From Candidatus Avelusimicrobium alvi (GTDB lineage: Bacteria > Elusimicrobiota > Elusimicrobia > Elusimicrobiales > Elusimicrobiaceae): a stretch of 17,844 nt of DNA. Below, in pieces: positions 1 through 6,325 of the stretch (its first letter is position 1; every line of letters begins with the position of its first letter). The notes under the pieces are model-generated. The model saw nothing but the letters and a program-made list of their open reading frames with translations. It searched no databases and had not been told where the DNA came from. The position numbers and the translations under genes were made by a program. The stretch is taken from positions 1 to 17,844 of the forward strand of contig DCTQ01000011.1 of assembly GCA_002329395.1 (NCBI GenBank), written 5' to 3'.

Positions 1-418
1 GCTGATTATCGGTATTTTATCGGCGGTGGCTCTGCCGCAGTACACTAAGGCGGTTACCAAAGCCCGCTTTGCCGAAGCGATGACGAATTTAAAAACCATC
101 GCAGAAGCGGACCGCGTTTGCCGTTTGGCGAAAGGCGGGGATGCGTGTACGATGGGTGAGCTGGATATCAGTATCGGCAGCGGCGGGGAAGAGTATGTTT
201 CGGAAACCAAAGATTTCTATTATTATGCCAGCGACAGCGCTTCCACCGTTCCATCGGCGCAGTATAAAAAAGAAGATGTGTGTTTGTGCTATTTGGATTC
301 GGGAGAATTTGTCTTATGGCCGGACAGCGGCTGTGTCGCCACACCGCCGTCTATGGATTATGCTAAGCTGTTGAACGTAAGCCCCAGCACGATGGCGGAC
401 CCCTGTACTTGTTGTTAA
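1..418 (+). CDS. Type IV pilin-like protein, 3' part (N-terminus outside window)
   Basis: The open frame runs in from the left edge. Its first codons (from base 2) read LIIGILSAVALPQYTKAV, the second half of the hydrophobic N-terminal helix of type IV pilins and pseudopilins. It matches the complete pilin at 3161-3685, which has LIIGVLTSVALPSYTRSV. The GTG at base 26 is therefore an internal Val, not a start. The remaining globular part is about 120 residues and unusually rich in Cys (eight, ending CTCC), so disulfides in the exported domain are likely. The family role is assembly into pili or a type II-like secretion pseudopilus at the inner membrane after prepilin peptidase cleavage. Which of these applies cannot be decided here, because no assembly ATPase or secretin is in the window. 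The gene is followed directly by a terminator. Confidence 0.85.
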   Translation, partial: LIIGILSAVALPQYTKAVTKARFAEAMTNLKTIAEADRVCRLAKGGDACTMGELDISIGSGGEEYVSETKDFYYYASDSASTVPSAQYKKEDVCLCYLDSGEFVLWPDSGCVATPPSMDYAKLLNVSPSTMADPCTCC

Positions 419-425
419 ATACAAG

Positions 426-456
426 CGGCCCCGGAATAAACCGGGGCCGTTCTTTT
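426..456. terminator. Bidirectional rho-independent terminator between pilin and nitroreductase genes
   Basis: A perfect 9-bp stem (CGGCCCCGG, bases 426-434; CCGGGGCCG, 441-449) closes a 6-base AATAAA loop and is followed on the plus strand by TTCTTTT. It begins eight bases after the pilin stop. On the minus strand it lies immediately after the nitroreductase stop codon (455-457), with a poorer U-tract (CTTGTATTT), so it probably serves both convergent genes and works best for the plus strand. Confidence 0.85.
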
Positions 457-997
457 ACTTATATTCGTTATAGCTTACAATATGCTCAAACGCTTCGCGC
501 GGGCGGGGGGCTGGGTCTTCCGCCGGGTAGCCCAGGGCAATTAAATGTTCTATTTTTTTGCCTTTGGGCAGTTTAAAGAACTTTTCCGCCTTGTCGGAAT
601 TTAACCAGCCGATCCAGCACGTCCCCAGCCCCAGGTCCCGCGCGCGCAGCACAAAGTGCTCGCCGGAAATCCCCTGGTCCACCAGGTAAAATTCCGTGCG
701 GCGGAAAAAGTTGCCTATCCGGCTGGTAAACGACCCCCGGTCCGACACCGCGGCCACCAATACCGGGGCCGCTTCGGCAAATTTAGTCATTGCGTACACG
801 CCGGAAAACGCTTCTTTGCAAAACGCTTCTTTTACTTTCGGGTCGTCAATCACGATATAATGCCACGGCTGGGAATTGCAGGCCGAGGGCGCCAGGCGCG
901 CCGCTTCCAGGCATTCGTTTATTTTTTCGCGCTCCACCGGTTTATCCTGGTATTTGCGCACGCTTCTGCGCGCTTTAATCACATCCATCAGTTCCAT
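455..997 (-). CDS. Nitroreductase-family FMN oxidoreductase
   Basis: The 180-residue protein has the layout of the nitroreductase superfamily. An N-terminal R-R-S-V-R-K-Y segment (residues 10-16) and SACNSQPWHY (38-47) contribute to FMN phosphate and flavin binding. The C-terminal half has LVDQG (105-109) and the GLGTCWIGW helix (123-131). Such enzymes are cytoplasmic, usually dimeric, and use NAD(P)H to reduce nitro compounds, quinones or flavins. The natural substrate cannot be read from sequence. The length is typical of the short single-domain subgroup. The start at 997 has a purine-rich AGGGGTG about 8 bases upstream. A second Met at residue 4 is an alternative start. The gene is convergent with the pilin and divergent from dapF. 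Its upstream region has an extended -10 box overlapped by a palindrome, suggesting repressor control. Confidence 0.85.
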   Translation of the reverse strand: MELMDVIKARRSVRKYQDKPVEREKINECLEAARLAPSACNSQPWHYIVIDDPKVKEAFCKEAFSGVYAMTKFAEAAPVLVAAVSDRGSFTSRIGNFFRRTEFYLVDQGISGEHFVLRARDLGLGTCWIGWLNSDKAEKFFKLPKGKKIEHLIALGYPAEDPAPRPREAFEHIVSYNEYK

Positions 998-1015
998 AAA
1001 ATTACACCCCTGTTT

Positions 1016-1033
1016 TAAGATAAAAATATCTTA
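1016..1033. promoter_or_regulatory. Palindrome in nitroreductase/dapF divergent promoter, putative operator
   Basis: TAAGATA (1016-1022), AAAA spacer, TATCTTA (1027-1033): a perfect 7-bp inverted repeat. Its right arm contains the complement of the nitroreductase -10 hexamer (TAAGAT, minus strand 1028-1033). A protein bound here would block that promoter. It lies about 35 bp upstream of the dapF start codon. The operator role is inference from position and symmetry. The repeat is A/T-rich, so chance symmetry is possible. Confidence 0.45.
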
Positions 1034-1038
1034 TCAAA
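1028..1038 (-). promoter_or_regulatory. Extended -10 promoter element for the nitroreductase gene
   Basis: The minus strand reads TTTGATAAGAT, an extended -10 (TGn followed by TAAGAT, four of six matches to TATAAT). The predicted start of transcription is around 1021, giving a leader of about 24 nt that includes the AGGGGTG ribosome binding site. It resembles the boxes before the genes starting at 3161, 6171 and 12331. I see no convincing -35. Confidence 0.45.
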
Positions 1039-1054
1039 TTGGCGGTTCGTTTTT

Positions 1055-1062
1055 TATAAAAT
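1055..1062 (+). promoter_or_regulatory. -10-like box immediately upstream of dapF, possible leaderless promoter
   Basis: TATAAAAT at 1055-1062 can be read as a -10 TATAAA (1055-1060) or TAAAAT (1057-1062), ending 6-8 bases before the ATG at 1069. Transcription would then begin at or next to the start codon. I see no good -35 and no TG extension, so support is positional only, plus the absence of a ribosome binding site. Confidence 0.3.
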
Positions 1063-1068
1063 AAAAGT

Positions 1069-1899
1069 ATGCAATTTACCAAATATACCGGACTCGGCAA
1101 CGACTTTGTCGTGCTGGACGGGCGGCGTGCGGCGGACGTAAAAGACCCGTGCGCGCTGGCCCCAAAAATATGCGACCGCCGTTTTGGCGTGGGCGCGGAC
1201 GGGCTTGTTCTGCTGCTGCCGTCCGACAAAGCGGACGTACGTATGCAAATCATTAATTCGGACGGAAGCGAAGCCGAAATGTGCGGCAACGCCAGCCGCT
1301 GCGTGGCGCTTCATTTGTACCGCCGGGGGATAGTGAATAAAAAGCAAATTTCGCTGGAAACGCTGGCGGGAATCATCCAAACGGATATTATAGACGAGGA
1401 GAAAAATCTCGTGCGCGTAGATATGGGCGCGCCGCGCTTAAAACGGGGGGAAATCCCGATGACGGGCGTGGCGGCGGACCGGGCGGTAAACGTGCCGCTT
1501 CGCGCGGGCGGAACGGAAATTTCCGGCACCGCGGTTTCTATGGGCAACCCGCATTTTGTAACGTTTGTGGAAAACGCCGAAAAAGCGCCGGTGGATACAA
1601 TCGGCCCGGCGTTGGAAATCCATCCCGCTTTTCCGCGCAAAACCAATGTGGAGTTTGTGCAGGTGTTAAACGATAAAACCGTCCGTATGCGCGTGTGGGA
1701 GCGCGGCGCGGGCGTTACGGCGGCGTGCGGGACGGGCGCGTGCGCGGCGGTGTGTGCGTGCGTACTAAACGGCAAAACCGGGCCGCGCGTAACGGTAAAG
1801 CTGGACGGCGGCGATTTATATATTGAATGGCCGGAGCAAAAACATATTTTTATGACGGGCCCCGCCCGGGAAGTTTTTACGGGAGAGTATTACTTATGA
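1069..1899 (+). CDS. dapF: Diaminopimelate epimerase
   Basis: The 276-residue protein interconverts LL- and meso-diaminopimelate in the cytoplasm without a cofactor. The two catalytic cysteines are both present: Cys72 in MCGNASRC (71-78) and Cys220 in ACGTGACA (219-226). The substrate-binding Glu-Arg pair is at 211-212 (ERGAG). The N-terminal [11 protein letters not shown] is typical. One deviation is that the usual GET before the second Cys motif reads GVT here. The stop codon overlaps the dapL start (ATGA), so the two are translationally coupled. No Shine-Dalgarno precedes the ATG. The bases before it are TATAAAATAAAAGT, and a -10-like TAAAAT lies only 6 nt upstream, so the transcript may be leaderless. 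The alternative is an undetected upstream promoter and SD-independent initiation on an A/T-rich leader. Confidence 0.97.
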   Translation: MQFTKYTGLGNDFVVLDGRRAADVKDPCALAPKICDRRFGVGADGLVLLLPSDKADVRMQIINSDGSEAEMCGNASRCVALHLYRRGIVNKKQISLETLAGIIQTDIIDEEKNLVRVDMGAPRLKRGEIPMTGVAADRAVNVPLRAGGTEISGTAVSMGNPHFVTFVENAEKAPVDTIGPALEIHPAFPRKTNVEFVQVLNDKTVRMRVWERGAGVTAACGTGACAAVCACVLNGKTGPRVTVKLDGGDLYIEWPEQKHIFMTGPAREVFTGEYYL

Positions 1900-3125
1900 C
1901 GCGCCTGAACGAAAACTATTTAAAACTGCCGGGCAGTTATTTATTTTCCGAAATCGCCAAACGCGTGGCCGCATTTAAAGAAGCGCACCCCGGCGAGCAG
2001 GTCATCAGCCTGGGCATCGGGGACGTATCGCGCCCGCTGGTGCCCGCCGTGGTGGCGGCGCTGCACCAAGCGTCGGACGAAATGGGCGCGGCGGAAACCT
2101 TCCGCGGCTACGGCCCGGAGCAGGGGTATTTGTTTTTGCGCGAAGCCATTTTAAAGCACGATTATCTGGCGCGGGGGATAAATCTGTCGGCGGATGAAAT
2201 CTTCGTCAGCGACGGAGCCAAAAGCGACGTAGCCAACTTTCAGGAGCTGTTTGCGCGTTCGTCTTGCGTGGCGCTGCAGGACCCGGTTTACCCCGTGTAT
2301 TTGGATACGAACGTGATGGCCGGCCGCACGGGTGAATTTGCAAACGGGCGTTTCGGCGGTATCATATACCTGCCGTGCACCGAGGAGAACGGTTTTATCC
2401 CGCAGCTGCCGCGGGAACGCGCGGATATGGTGTATTTGTGCTCGCCCAATAATCCTACGGGCGCGGCGATGACGCGCGCGGAACTTAAAAAATGGGTGGA
2501 CTGGGCCGCCGCAAACGGCAGTATCATTTTGTACGATTCCGCCTACGAGGCGTTTATTACCGGCGCGGACGTACCCCATTCCATTTACGAAATCCCGGGT
2601 GCGGATAAGGTGGCGGTGGAGTTCCGCTCGTTTTCCAAAACGGCGGGGTTTACGGGTATGCGCTGTGCGTATACCGTGGTGCCCAAGGCCCTTTGCGTAT
2701 ATGATGAAACGGGCGCCGGGCATTCCCTAAACGCGCTGTGGCTGCGCCGCCAAACCACCAAGTTTAACGGCGTGCCGTATGTCATCCAGCGCGCGGCGGA
2801 AGCGGTGTTTTCGCCGCAGGGCCAGGCCCAGATTCGGGAAGTGATTGCCGGTTACCAGCAAAACGCCCGCGTGATTTTGGACGCCCTGAAACAGGCGGGG
2901 CTGACGGCGTTCGGCGGCGTGAACGCGCCGTATATTTGGCTTAAAACGCCGAAAGGGCTGGATTCCTGGGCGTTTTTCACTAAACTTCTTAATGAGGCCC
3001 GCGTGGTGGGCACGCCGGGCGTGGGATTTGGCGCGTGCGGGGAAGGGTACTTCCGCCTGACGGCGTTTAATACGCCCCAGCTTACGCAGGCGTCCGCGCA
3101 CCGTATAGCCGGGCTGAAGTTTTAA
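1896..3125 (+). CDS. dapL: LL-diaminopimelate aminotransferase
   Basis: A 409-residue fold-type I PLP aminotransferase. DapL converts tetrahydrodipicolinate directly to LL-DAP using glutamate, bypassing the acyl-blocked DapD/C/E steps. Visible features are [10 protein letters not shown] near residue 39, FRGYGPEQG (69-77), SPNNPTGA (183-190), YDSAYEAF (213-220), the PLP lysine Lys248 in [10 protein letters not shown], and the substrate carboxylate-binding Arg387 in GYFRLTAFN. The length fits the family (about 410). The start is ATG at 1896, preceded by GGGAGAG (1881-1887) and overlapping the dapF stop as ATGA. An open frame extends upstream to 1827 but only inside dapF, and those extra 23 residues do not look like the family. 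Product and substrate follow DapF, which makes the metabolic assignment strong. Confidence 0.95.
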   Translation: MTRLNENYLKLPGSYLFSEIAKRVAAFKEAHPGEQVISLGIGDVSRPLVPAVVAALHQASDEMGAAETFRGYGPEQGYLFLREAILKHDYLARGINLSADEIFVSDGAKSDVANFQELFARSSCVALQDPVYPVYLDTNVMAGRTGEFANGRFGGIIYLPCTEENGFIPQLPRERADMVYLCSPNNPTGAAMTRAELKKWVDWAAANGSIILYDSAYEAFITGADVPHSIYEIPGADKVAVEFRSFSKTAGFTGMRCAYTVVPKALCVYDETGAGHSLNALWLRRQTTKFNGVPYVIQRAAEAVFSPQGQAQIREVIAGYQQNARVILDALKQAGLTAFGGVNAPYIWLKTPKGLDSWAFFTKLLNEARVVGTPGVGFGACGEGYFRLTAFNTPQLTQASAHRIAGLKF

Positions 3126-3133
3126 GCTGATTT

Positions 3134-3142
3134 TGCTACAAT
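3134..3142 (+). promoter_or_regulatory. Extended -10 promoter for the pilin gene
   Basis: TGCTACAAT (within TTTTGCTACAAT, 3131-3142) is an extended -10 with five of six matches to TATAAT. It sits in the 35-bp gap after dapL. The leader would be only about 12 nt but includes GGAGGA (3152-3157). The matching -35 position (CTGAAG, 3114-3119) is poor. This gives the pilin its own promoter, although read-through from dapFL is possible because no terminator intervenes. Confidence 0.45.
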
Positions 3143-3160
3143 ACATCCAACGGAGGATAT

Positions 3161-3685
3161 ATGAATAAAAAGTTTTTTCCGGGCGGAGCGTCCGGGTTCA
3201 CGTTAATTGAGCTGTTGACGGTAGTGCTGATTATCGGCGTGCTTACTTCGGTGGCGCTGCCCAGCTATACGCGTTCGGTGGAGCGCGCCCGCGCCACGGA
3301 AGCCATGGCGGGCCTGAAGGCGCTGAACGATTCCGTCTACGCCTACGCGGCCGGACGGACCGGGGCCAATGCCTGCCCGACCACGTTTAATAAACTTTCC
3401 ATTTCGTACCCCGGTACGATGAACGCGGCCAAAACCGTCATTACGACTAAAAACTTTGAGTTTACAATTAATTCCGCCACCAACGCCGTCATTCCGGGTA
3501 CGGACTGCCCGGGCGTAACGGCCAAACGTTTGGGCGGCACTAAATACGATTATGTAATTTGGAACCCGTATGTGCGCGGTACCGGCGGCAAGGGAGCGTC
3601 TTTAGCGTGTACGAGCACAAAAGCGGATAGTATTGCGGTCTGCCAGTCGCTTGATTTGTACACGGAGGGCGCGAAGCCGTATTAA
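3161..3685 (+). CDS. Type IV pilin / pseudopilin-like protein
   Basis: The 174-residue prepilin has a short basic leader (MNKKFFPGGASG) ending at Gly12, followed by FTLIELL. The prepilin peptidase site is thus Gly12|Phe13, and the methylation and assembly Glu is residue 17 (position 5 of the mature protein). A roughly 25-residue hydrophobic helix ends at VALPSY, followed by the usual amphipathic alpha1-C segment and a globular domain of about 120 residues with four cysteines. The size is within the GspG/PilE range, but the globular half is not one I can assign to a named pilin. The ribosome binding site GGAGGA is at 3152-3157. The gene lies behind dapFL with a candidate promoter of its own and ends at a strong terminator. 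It is paralogous to the partial pilin at the left edge, with the same helix pattern and a different C-terminal half. Isolated pilin genes away from assembly genes suggest a dispersed pilin family. Confidence 0.9.
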   Translation: MNKKFFPGGASGFTLIELLTVVLIIGVLTSVALPSYTRSVERARATEAMAGLKALNDSVYAYAAGRTGANACPTTFNKLSISYPGTMNAAKTVITTKNFEFTINSATNAVIPGTDCPGVTAKRLGGTKYDYVIWNPYVRGTGGKGASLACTSTKADSIAVCQSLDLYTEGAKPY

Positions 3686-3763
3686 TCAGCGGCAAACCGG
3701 GCGGTTTTACGTGTCGCCTGTTTTATTTTGTGCGGGCCGCCGCCGCGCGGTAATTTAATCCAT

Positions 3764-3799
3764 AAAAAATCCGGGTTCCAAAAGGAGCCCGGATTTTTT
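3764..3799. terminator. Bidirectional terminator between pilin and SPFH genes
   Basis: A 16-bp stem with a single G-T mismatch (left arm 3764-3779, AAAAAATCCGGGTTCC; right arm 3784-3799) closes an AAAA loop. Both arms end in six A or T, giving a U-tract in either direction. It lies 79 bases past the pilin stop and 15 bases past the end of the convergent SPFH gene. The remaining intergenic bases 3686-3763 show no gene. Confidence 0.9.
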
Positions 3800-3814
3800 G
3801 CTGCGTAAAATAAC

Positions 3815-4831
3815 TTATTTGGCCGGTACGCCGCCGGTTAAGTCTTTAATGGCGGCCACCGCGCCCAGCACATTGGAAGCTTCGTACGGCATATAGACGA
3901 TTTTGTTATCTTTTCCGTCGGTCATTTTCGTAAGGGCTTCAATGTATTTAAGCGAAATCATATAGCTGGCCGGATTGGAGGACTGGGCGACCGTGGAAGC
4001 TACGATTTTGACGGATTCCGCTTCCGCCTGCGCCACTTTGATTTTTGCCTCCGCAATACCTTCCGCCTGCAAAATGGCGGCCTGCTTCATACCTTCGGCC
4101 TTTTTAATTTCGGATTCGCGTACGGCTTCGGCTTTTAAAATTTGGGCCGTTTTCGTACCTTCGGCTTCCGTCACCATGGCGCGGCGGTCGCGCTCGGCTT
4201 TCATTTGTTTTTCCATCGCTTCGCGGATGGCGGCGGGGGGAATAATGTCCTGCAGTTCCACGCGGTTTACTTTTACGCCCCATTTGTTGGAGGCGTCGTC
4301 CAGAATTACCTGCAGTTTCCCGTTGATGATTTCACGCGACGTAAGGGTCTGGTCCAAATCCATTTCGCCGATGATGTTTCTTAAAGTGGTTTGGGTCAAT
4401 TTTTCAATGGCCGTCGGGAGCGATTCCACCTGATAGGCGGCTTTAATCGGGTCCGTAATCTGGAAGTACAGAAGCGCGTTGATTTCAATACCCACGTTAT
4501 CTTTGGTAATGACGCTTTGGCGCGGGAAATCGTACACCGTTTCGCGCATATCAATCGTGTCGCGCATTTCCATATACGGTACGCTGCGGGTGCGGCCGGA
4601 GGCGTCTAAGTATTCGCGGCTGTTGCGCCATTCCATTAAGTGCGCTTTATCCATAATGGGGATAATCCAGTTAATGCCGGGCGTAAGGGTTTGAACATAT
4701 TTGCCGAAACGCTCAATAATTACCACCTGCGCCTGTTTGACAATCACAATCCCTTTGATGATGATGACGATTACAAAGAAGATGAAGGCGATTAAAAACA
4801 TCAGTCCCAGATTTCCTGCGGTTTCTGTCAT
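3815..4831 (-). CDS. SPFH/Band 7 membrane protein, QmcA/stomatin-like
   Basis: The 338-residue protein has an N-terminal membrane segment (about 9-32, ending in IIIKGIVIVKQ) and a Band 7 domain from VVIIERFGKY (36-45) to about residue 200. That domain includes PGINWIIPIMD (51-61), VITKDNVGIEI (107-117) and LTQTTLRNIIGEMDLD (145-160). It is followed by an Ala/Glu/Lys-rich coiled coil (205-280) with repeated AEG motifs. The order and length match QmcA/YbbK-type stomatin homologues, which oligomerise into large inner-membrane cages. The precise role is unsettled even in model organisms. A charged stretch at 66-95 separates the first beta strands. It is downstream of an NfeD-like gene, the classic partner pair. 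AAGGAG lies 8 bases before the start. A small UUCG hairpin in the 48-nt gap from the NfeD gene may act in mRNA processing. Confidence 0.92.
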   Translation of the reverse strand: MTETAGNLGLMFLIAFIFFVIVIIIKGIVIVKQAQVVIIERFGKYVQTLTPGINWIIPIMDKAHLMEWRNSREYLDASGRTRSVPYMEMRDTIDMRETVYDFPRQSVITKDNVGIEINALLYFQITDPIKAAYQVESLPTAIEKLTQTTLRNIIGEMDLDQTLTSREIINGKLQVILDDASNKWGVKVNRVELQDIIPPAAIREAMEKQMKAERDRRAMVTEAEGTKTAQILKAEAVRESEIKKAEGMKQAAILQAEGIAEAKIKVAQAEAESVKIVASTVAQSSNPASYMISLKYIEALTKMTDGKDNKIVYMPYEASNVLGAVAAIKDLTGGVPAK

Positions 4832-4854
4832 AAAATGCTCCTTGTGTAAAATAA

Positions 4855-4866
4855 CGCCCGAAGGCG
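4855..4866 (-). other. UUCG tetraloop hairpin between NfeD-like and SPFH genes
   Basis: On the minus strand CGCC-TTCG-GGCG forms a 4-bp stem with the very stable UUCG tetraloop, followed by TTATTTTAC. It lies in the 48-nt intercistronic gap. The stem is short for a terminator. Weak attenuation or a processing or stability element is possible, but I cannot tell which. Confidence 0.3.
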
Positions 4867-4879
4867 GTTGCTGCTTAAA

Positions 4880-5305
4880 TTATTTTTCGCGTACGGTCAG
4901 CGTTACGCCGTCCAGCTTTTCCACCACGCACTGCGTTCCCGCGGGGAGTTTTTTATCGGCGGTGGCTTTCCAGCTTTCGCCTTCCACTTTTACGCGTCCG
5001 GTGTTTTGCACGGGGTCAATGGCGGTTTCCACTACGGCCGGTTTGCCGATAACGTCCTCCGCCGGCGTTTTGACGTGTTTGGAATTGCGGTACAAATGGC
5101 GCAGCGCAAACGGGCGTACGCCAATCCAGGCCGCGCCGGACACAAAAGCAAAAACGCCCACCTGCCACCAAATCCCCGGGCCCAGCCAGGACGTCAAAGA
5201 CGCTCCCAGCAGGCCGATACCCAGGCATGCGAGCGAAAACTCCATCGTAAACACTTCGCCCGCAAAACACCCTACGGCGATAATCAAATAGATGTAATAG
5301 TTCAT
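4880..5305 (-). CDS. NfeD-like membrane protein (short form)
   Basis: The 141-residue protein has two to three hydrophobic segments in residues 3-68 (YIYLIIAVGCFAG..., a Gly/Leu stretch around 27-42, and WWQVGVFAFVSGAAW), followed by a cytosolic OB-fold-like C-terminal domain from about residue 82. That domain starts IGKPAVVETAIDP and ends LDGVTLTVREK. This is the short NfeD type (NfeD1b/YbbJ) without the ClpP-like serine protease domain. It usually partners with an adjacent SPFH protein and is thought to act on its assembly, and here the SPFH gene is immediately downstream. GGAGGG lies at minus strand 5310-5315, before the start. The upstream gene ends only 20 bases away, so the three genes form one transcription unit. 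Confidence 0.88.
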   Translation of the reverse strand: MNYYIYLIIAVGCFAGEVFTMEFSLACLGIGLLGASLTSWLGPGIWWQVGVFAFVSGAAWIGVRPFALRHLYRNSKHVKTPAEDVIGKPAVVETAIDPVQNTGRVKVEGESWKATADKKLPAGTQCVVEKLDGVTLTVREK

Positions 5306-5325
5306 AAGCCCTCCGGCAAGGCGCG

Positions 5326-6171
5326 TCAGCCTTTAATAATTTCTAAATATTCCCGCAGGTATTTCAGCCGCCGTTCGTCGCGCATTTTGTTAAGCACGTA
5401 AATCATATTGGCGATGAAGCGGCGCACAATCGTGCGGGAGGAAAGGGGGGATAAAAAATCGTTATTCCATTCAATGTGGCGCGCGCGGATGTAGCGGCGG
5501 CAGTCTTCCTCGGTCAGTATTTTGCCGTTGTCCAGCGGGTCAATAAATAACGATTCGCTAAGCGCATAGTCGCGCATATGCACCAGAATGCGTCCGGCCA
5601 GGTCCACCAAATTTACGTCAATGCCGTAACGCTGGCCCAGGCACGCGTACAGACACGCCACGCACAGGCTGGAGCCGCGTTTTTTGCGCAGAAAACGGGC
5701 GAAGGAGATATCTTTCACGTCCACATGGGTCTGGAGCGCCACCATCCCGCGTATGCGGAAAAAGTAATGGCCCAGCACGGCGGCGATTTCGCCGTAGTTT
5801 TTGGCGTTTAAAAGCGCCGGGCGCAGTTCGGCGGCCATTTGGTCCAGCGGGGCGGAAACGTCTCCCCGGGCGGCCGTCGGGCTGGTAAATTTGGAAAGCA
5901 GGGTGAGGCCTTCTTCCAAATTCGGGTTGATTTTGGCCGCAAAGCGCGCCAGCGCGGCGGAGAGATCTTCCCAGCAGATTTCTTCCAACGTATGCAGGAC
6001 GGCGCGCGGCGCGGAAGTTTTAAACTCTTCTTCCATTACGCGCTGCACTTGTTCGGGATTGTTTTTAATGGCGGCCGCCAGCGCGCTTTTAAGAACCGGT
6101 CCGTAATTTTCCGTTTCGGTTTCCAAAAGCTTAATAAGCGCTTTGAGTCCATCGTTGCCGAGAGTCTGCAT
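5326..6171 (-). CDS. SirB1/transglutaminase-like domain protein, possibly inactive
   Basis: A 281-residue, probably soluble protein. Residues 1-125 are helical and read like a HEAT-type or SirB1 N-terminal helical region (GLKALIKLLE, VLHTLEEICWEDL). Residues 130-235 resemble the transglutaminase-like core of the SirB1 family: YFFRIRG, KKRGSSLCVACLYACLGQRYGI (163-184), LFIDPLDNGKILTEEDCRRY (208-227). Possible catalytic residues are Cys170, His198 and Asp211. However, the family's PGHFLV segment reads AGRILVH here, so the usual His position holds Arg194 and activity is uncertain. A basic C-terminus (250-281) follows. The gene heads the operon with the NfeD-like and SPFH genes. No SD is visible. 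An extended -10 (TGCTATCTT) ends 7 nt before the ATG, so the mRNA may be leaderless. Family assignment is from motif order, not a search. Confidence 0.7.
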   Translation of the reverse strand: MQTLGNDGLKALIKLLETETENYGPVLKSALAAAIKNNPEQVQRVMEEEFKTSAPRAVLHTLEEICWEDLSAALARFAAKINPNLEEGLTLLSKFTSPTAARGDVSAPLDQMAAELRPALLNAKNYGEIAAVLGHYFFRIRGMVALQTHVDVKDISFARFLRKKRGSSLCVACLYACLGQRYGIDVNLVDLAGRILVHMRDYALSESLFIDPLDNGKILTEEDCRRYIRARHIEWNNDFLSPLSSRTIVRRFIANMIYVLNKMRDERRLKYLREYLEIIKG

Positions 6172-6178
6172 ATATTAA

Positions 6179-6189
6179 AAGATAGCAAA
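6179..6189 (-). promoter_or_regulatory. Extended -10 promoter of the SirB1-like/NfeD/SPFH operon
   Basis: The minus strand reads TTTGCTATCTT: TG, one base, then TATCTT (three of six matches to TATAAT by position, with TA at the key first two positions). Only 7 nt separate it from the ATG at 6171, so transcription would begin at about the start codon. The same TTTGCTA core precedes the genes at 3161 and 12331. A second, inverted TTTGCTA lies at 6201-6207, making a dyad with TAGCAAA (6183-6189). Confidence 0.4.
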
Positions 6190-6284
6190 TTGGCGTGTTT
6201 TTTGCTACTGCTTTTTGGGGGCCGTTTTCCGGCGGAGAGCAAGAGAAAAAACGTTTGCGCGCCCGGGGTGCTGCAAAACAAAAA
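6190..6284. other. Intergenic stretch with no gene seen
   Basis: Between the SirB1-like promoter and the terminator of the OmpA-like lipoprotein gene I see no credible coding frame. It holds the inverted TTTGCTA copy (6201-6207) and a G/C-rich segment, and nothing else I can name. Confidence 0.5.
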
Positions 6285-6308
6285 AACCGGGGCTTTCGGG
6301 CCCCGGTT
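6285..6308 (-). terminator. Terminator of the glycine-zipper OmpA lipoprotein gene
   Basis: Arms AACCGGGGC (6285-6293) and GCCCCGGTT (6300-6308) enclose a TTTCGG loop. Read on the minus strand, the stem is followed by a run of T (GGTTTTTTTTGTTTT). It lies 17 bases beyond the stop codon of the gene at 6326-6961. On the plus strand the tail after the stem is poor, so it is directional. Confidence 0.88.
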
Positions 6309-6325
6309 CTGCGTATTGAAAAAGG

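Noticed and set aside
26..418. A pilin start codon (GTG) at base 26
   Set aside because: The codons before it encode the continuing pilin helix (LIIGILSA), so this is an internal Val of a gene cut by the window edge.
1827..1895. An upstream start for dapL inside dapF
   Set aside because: The extra 23 residues are unlike DapL N-termini. The ATG at 1896 has a ribosome binding site, a coupling overlap, and gives the family length of 409.
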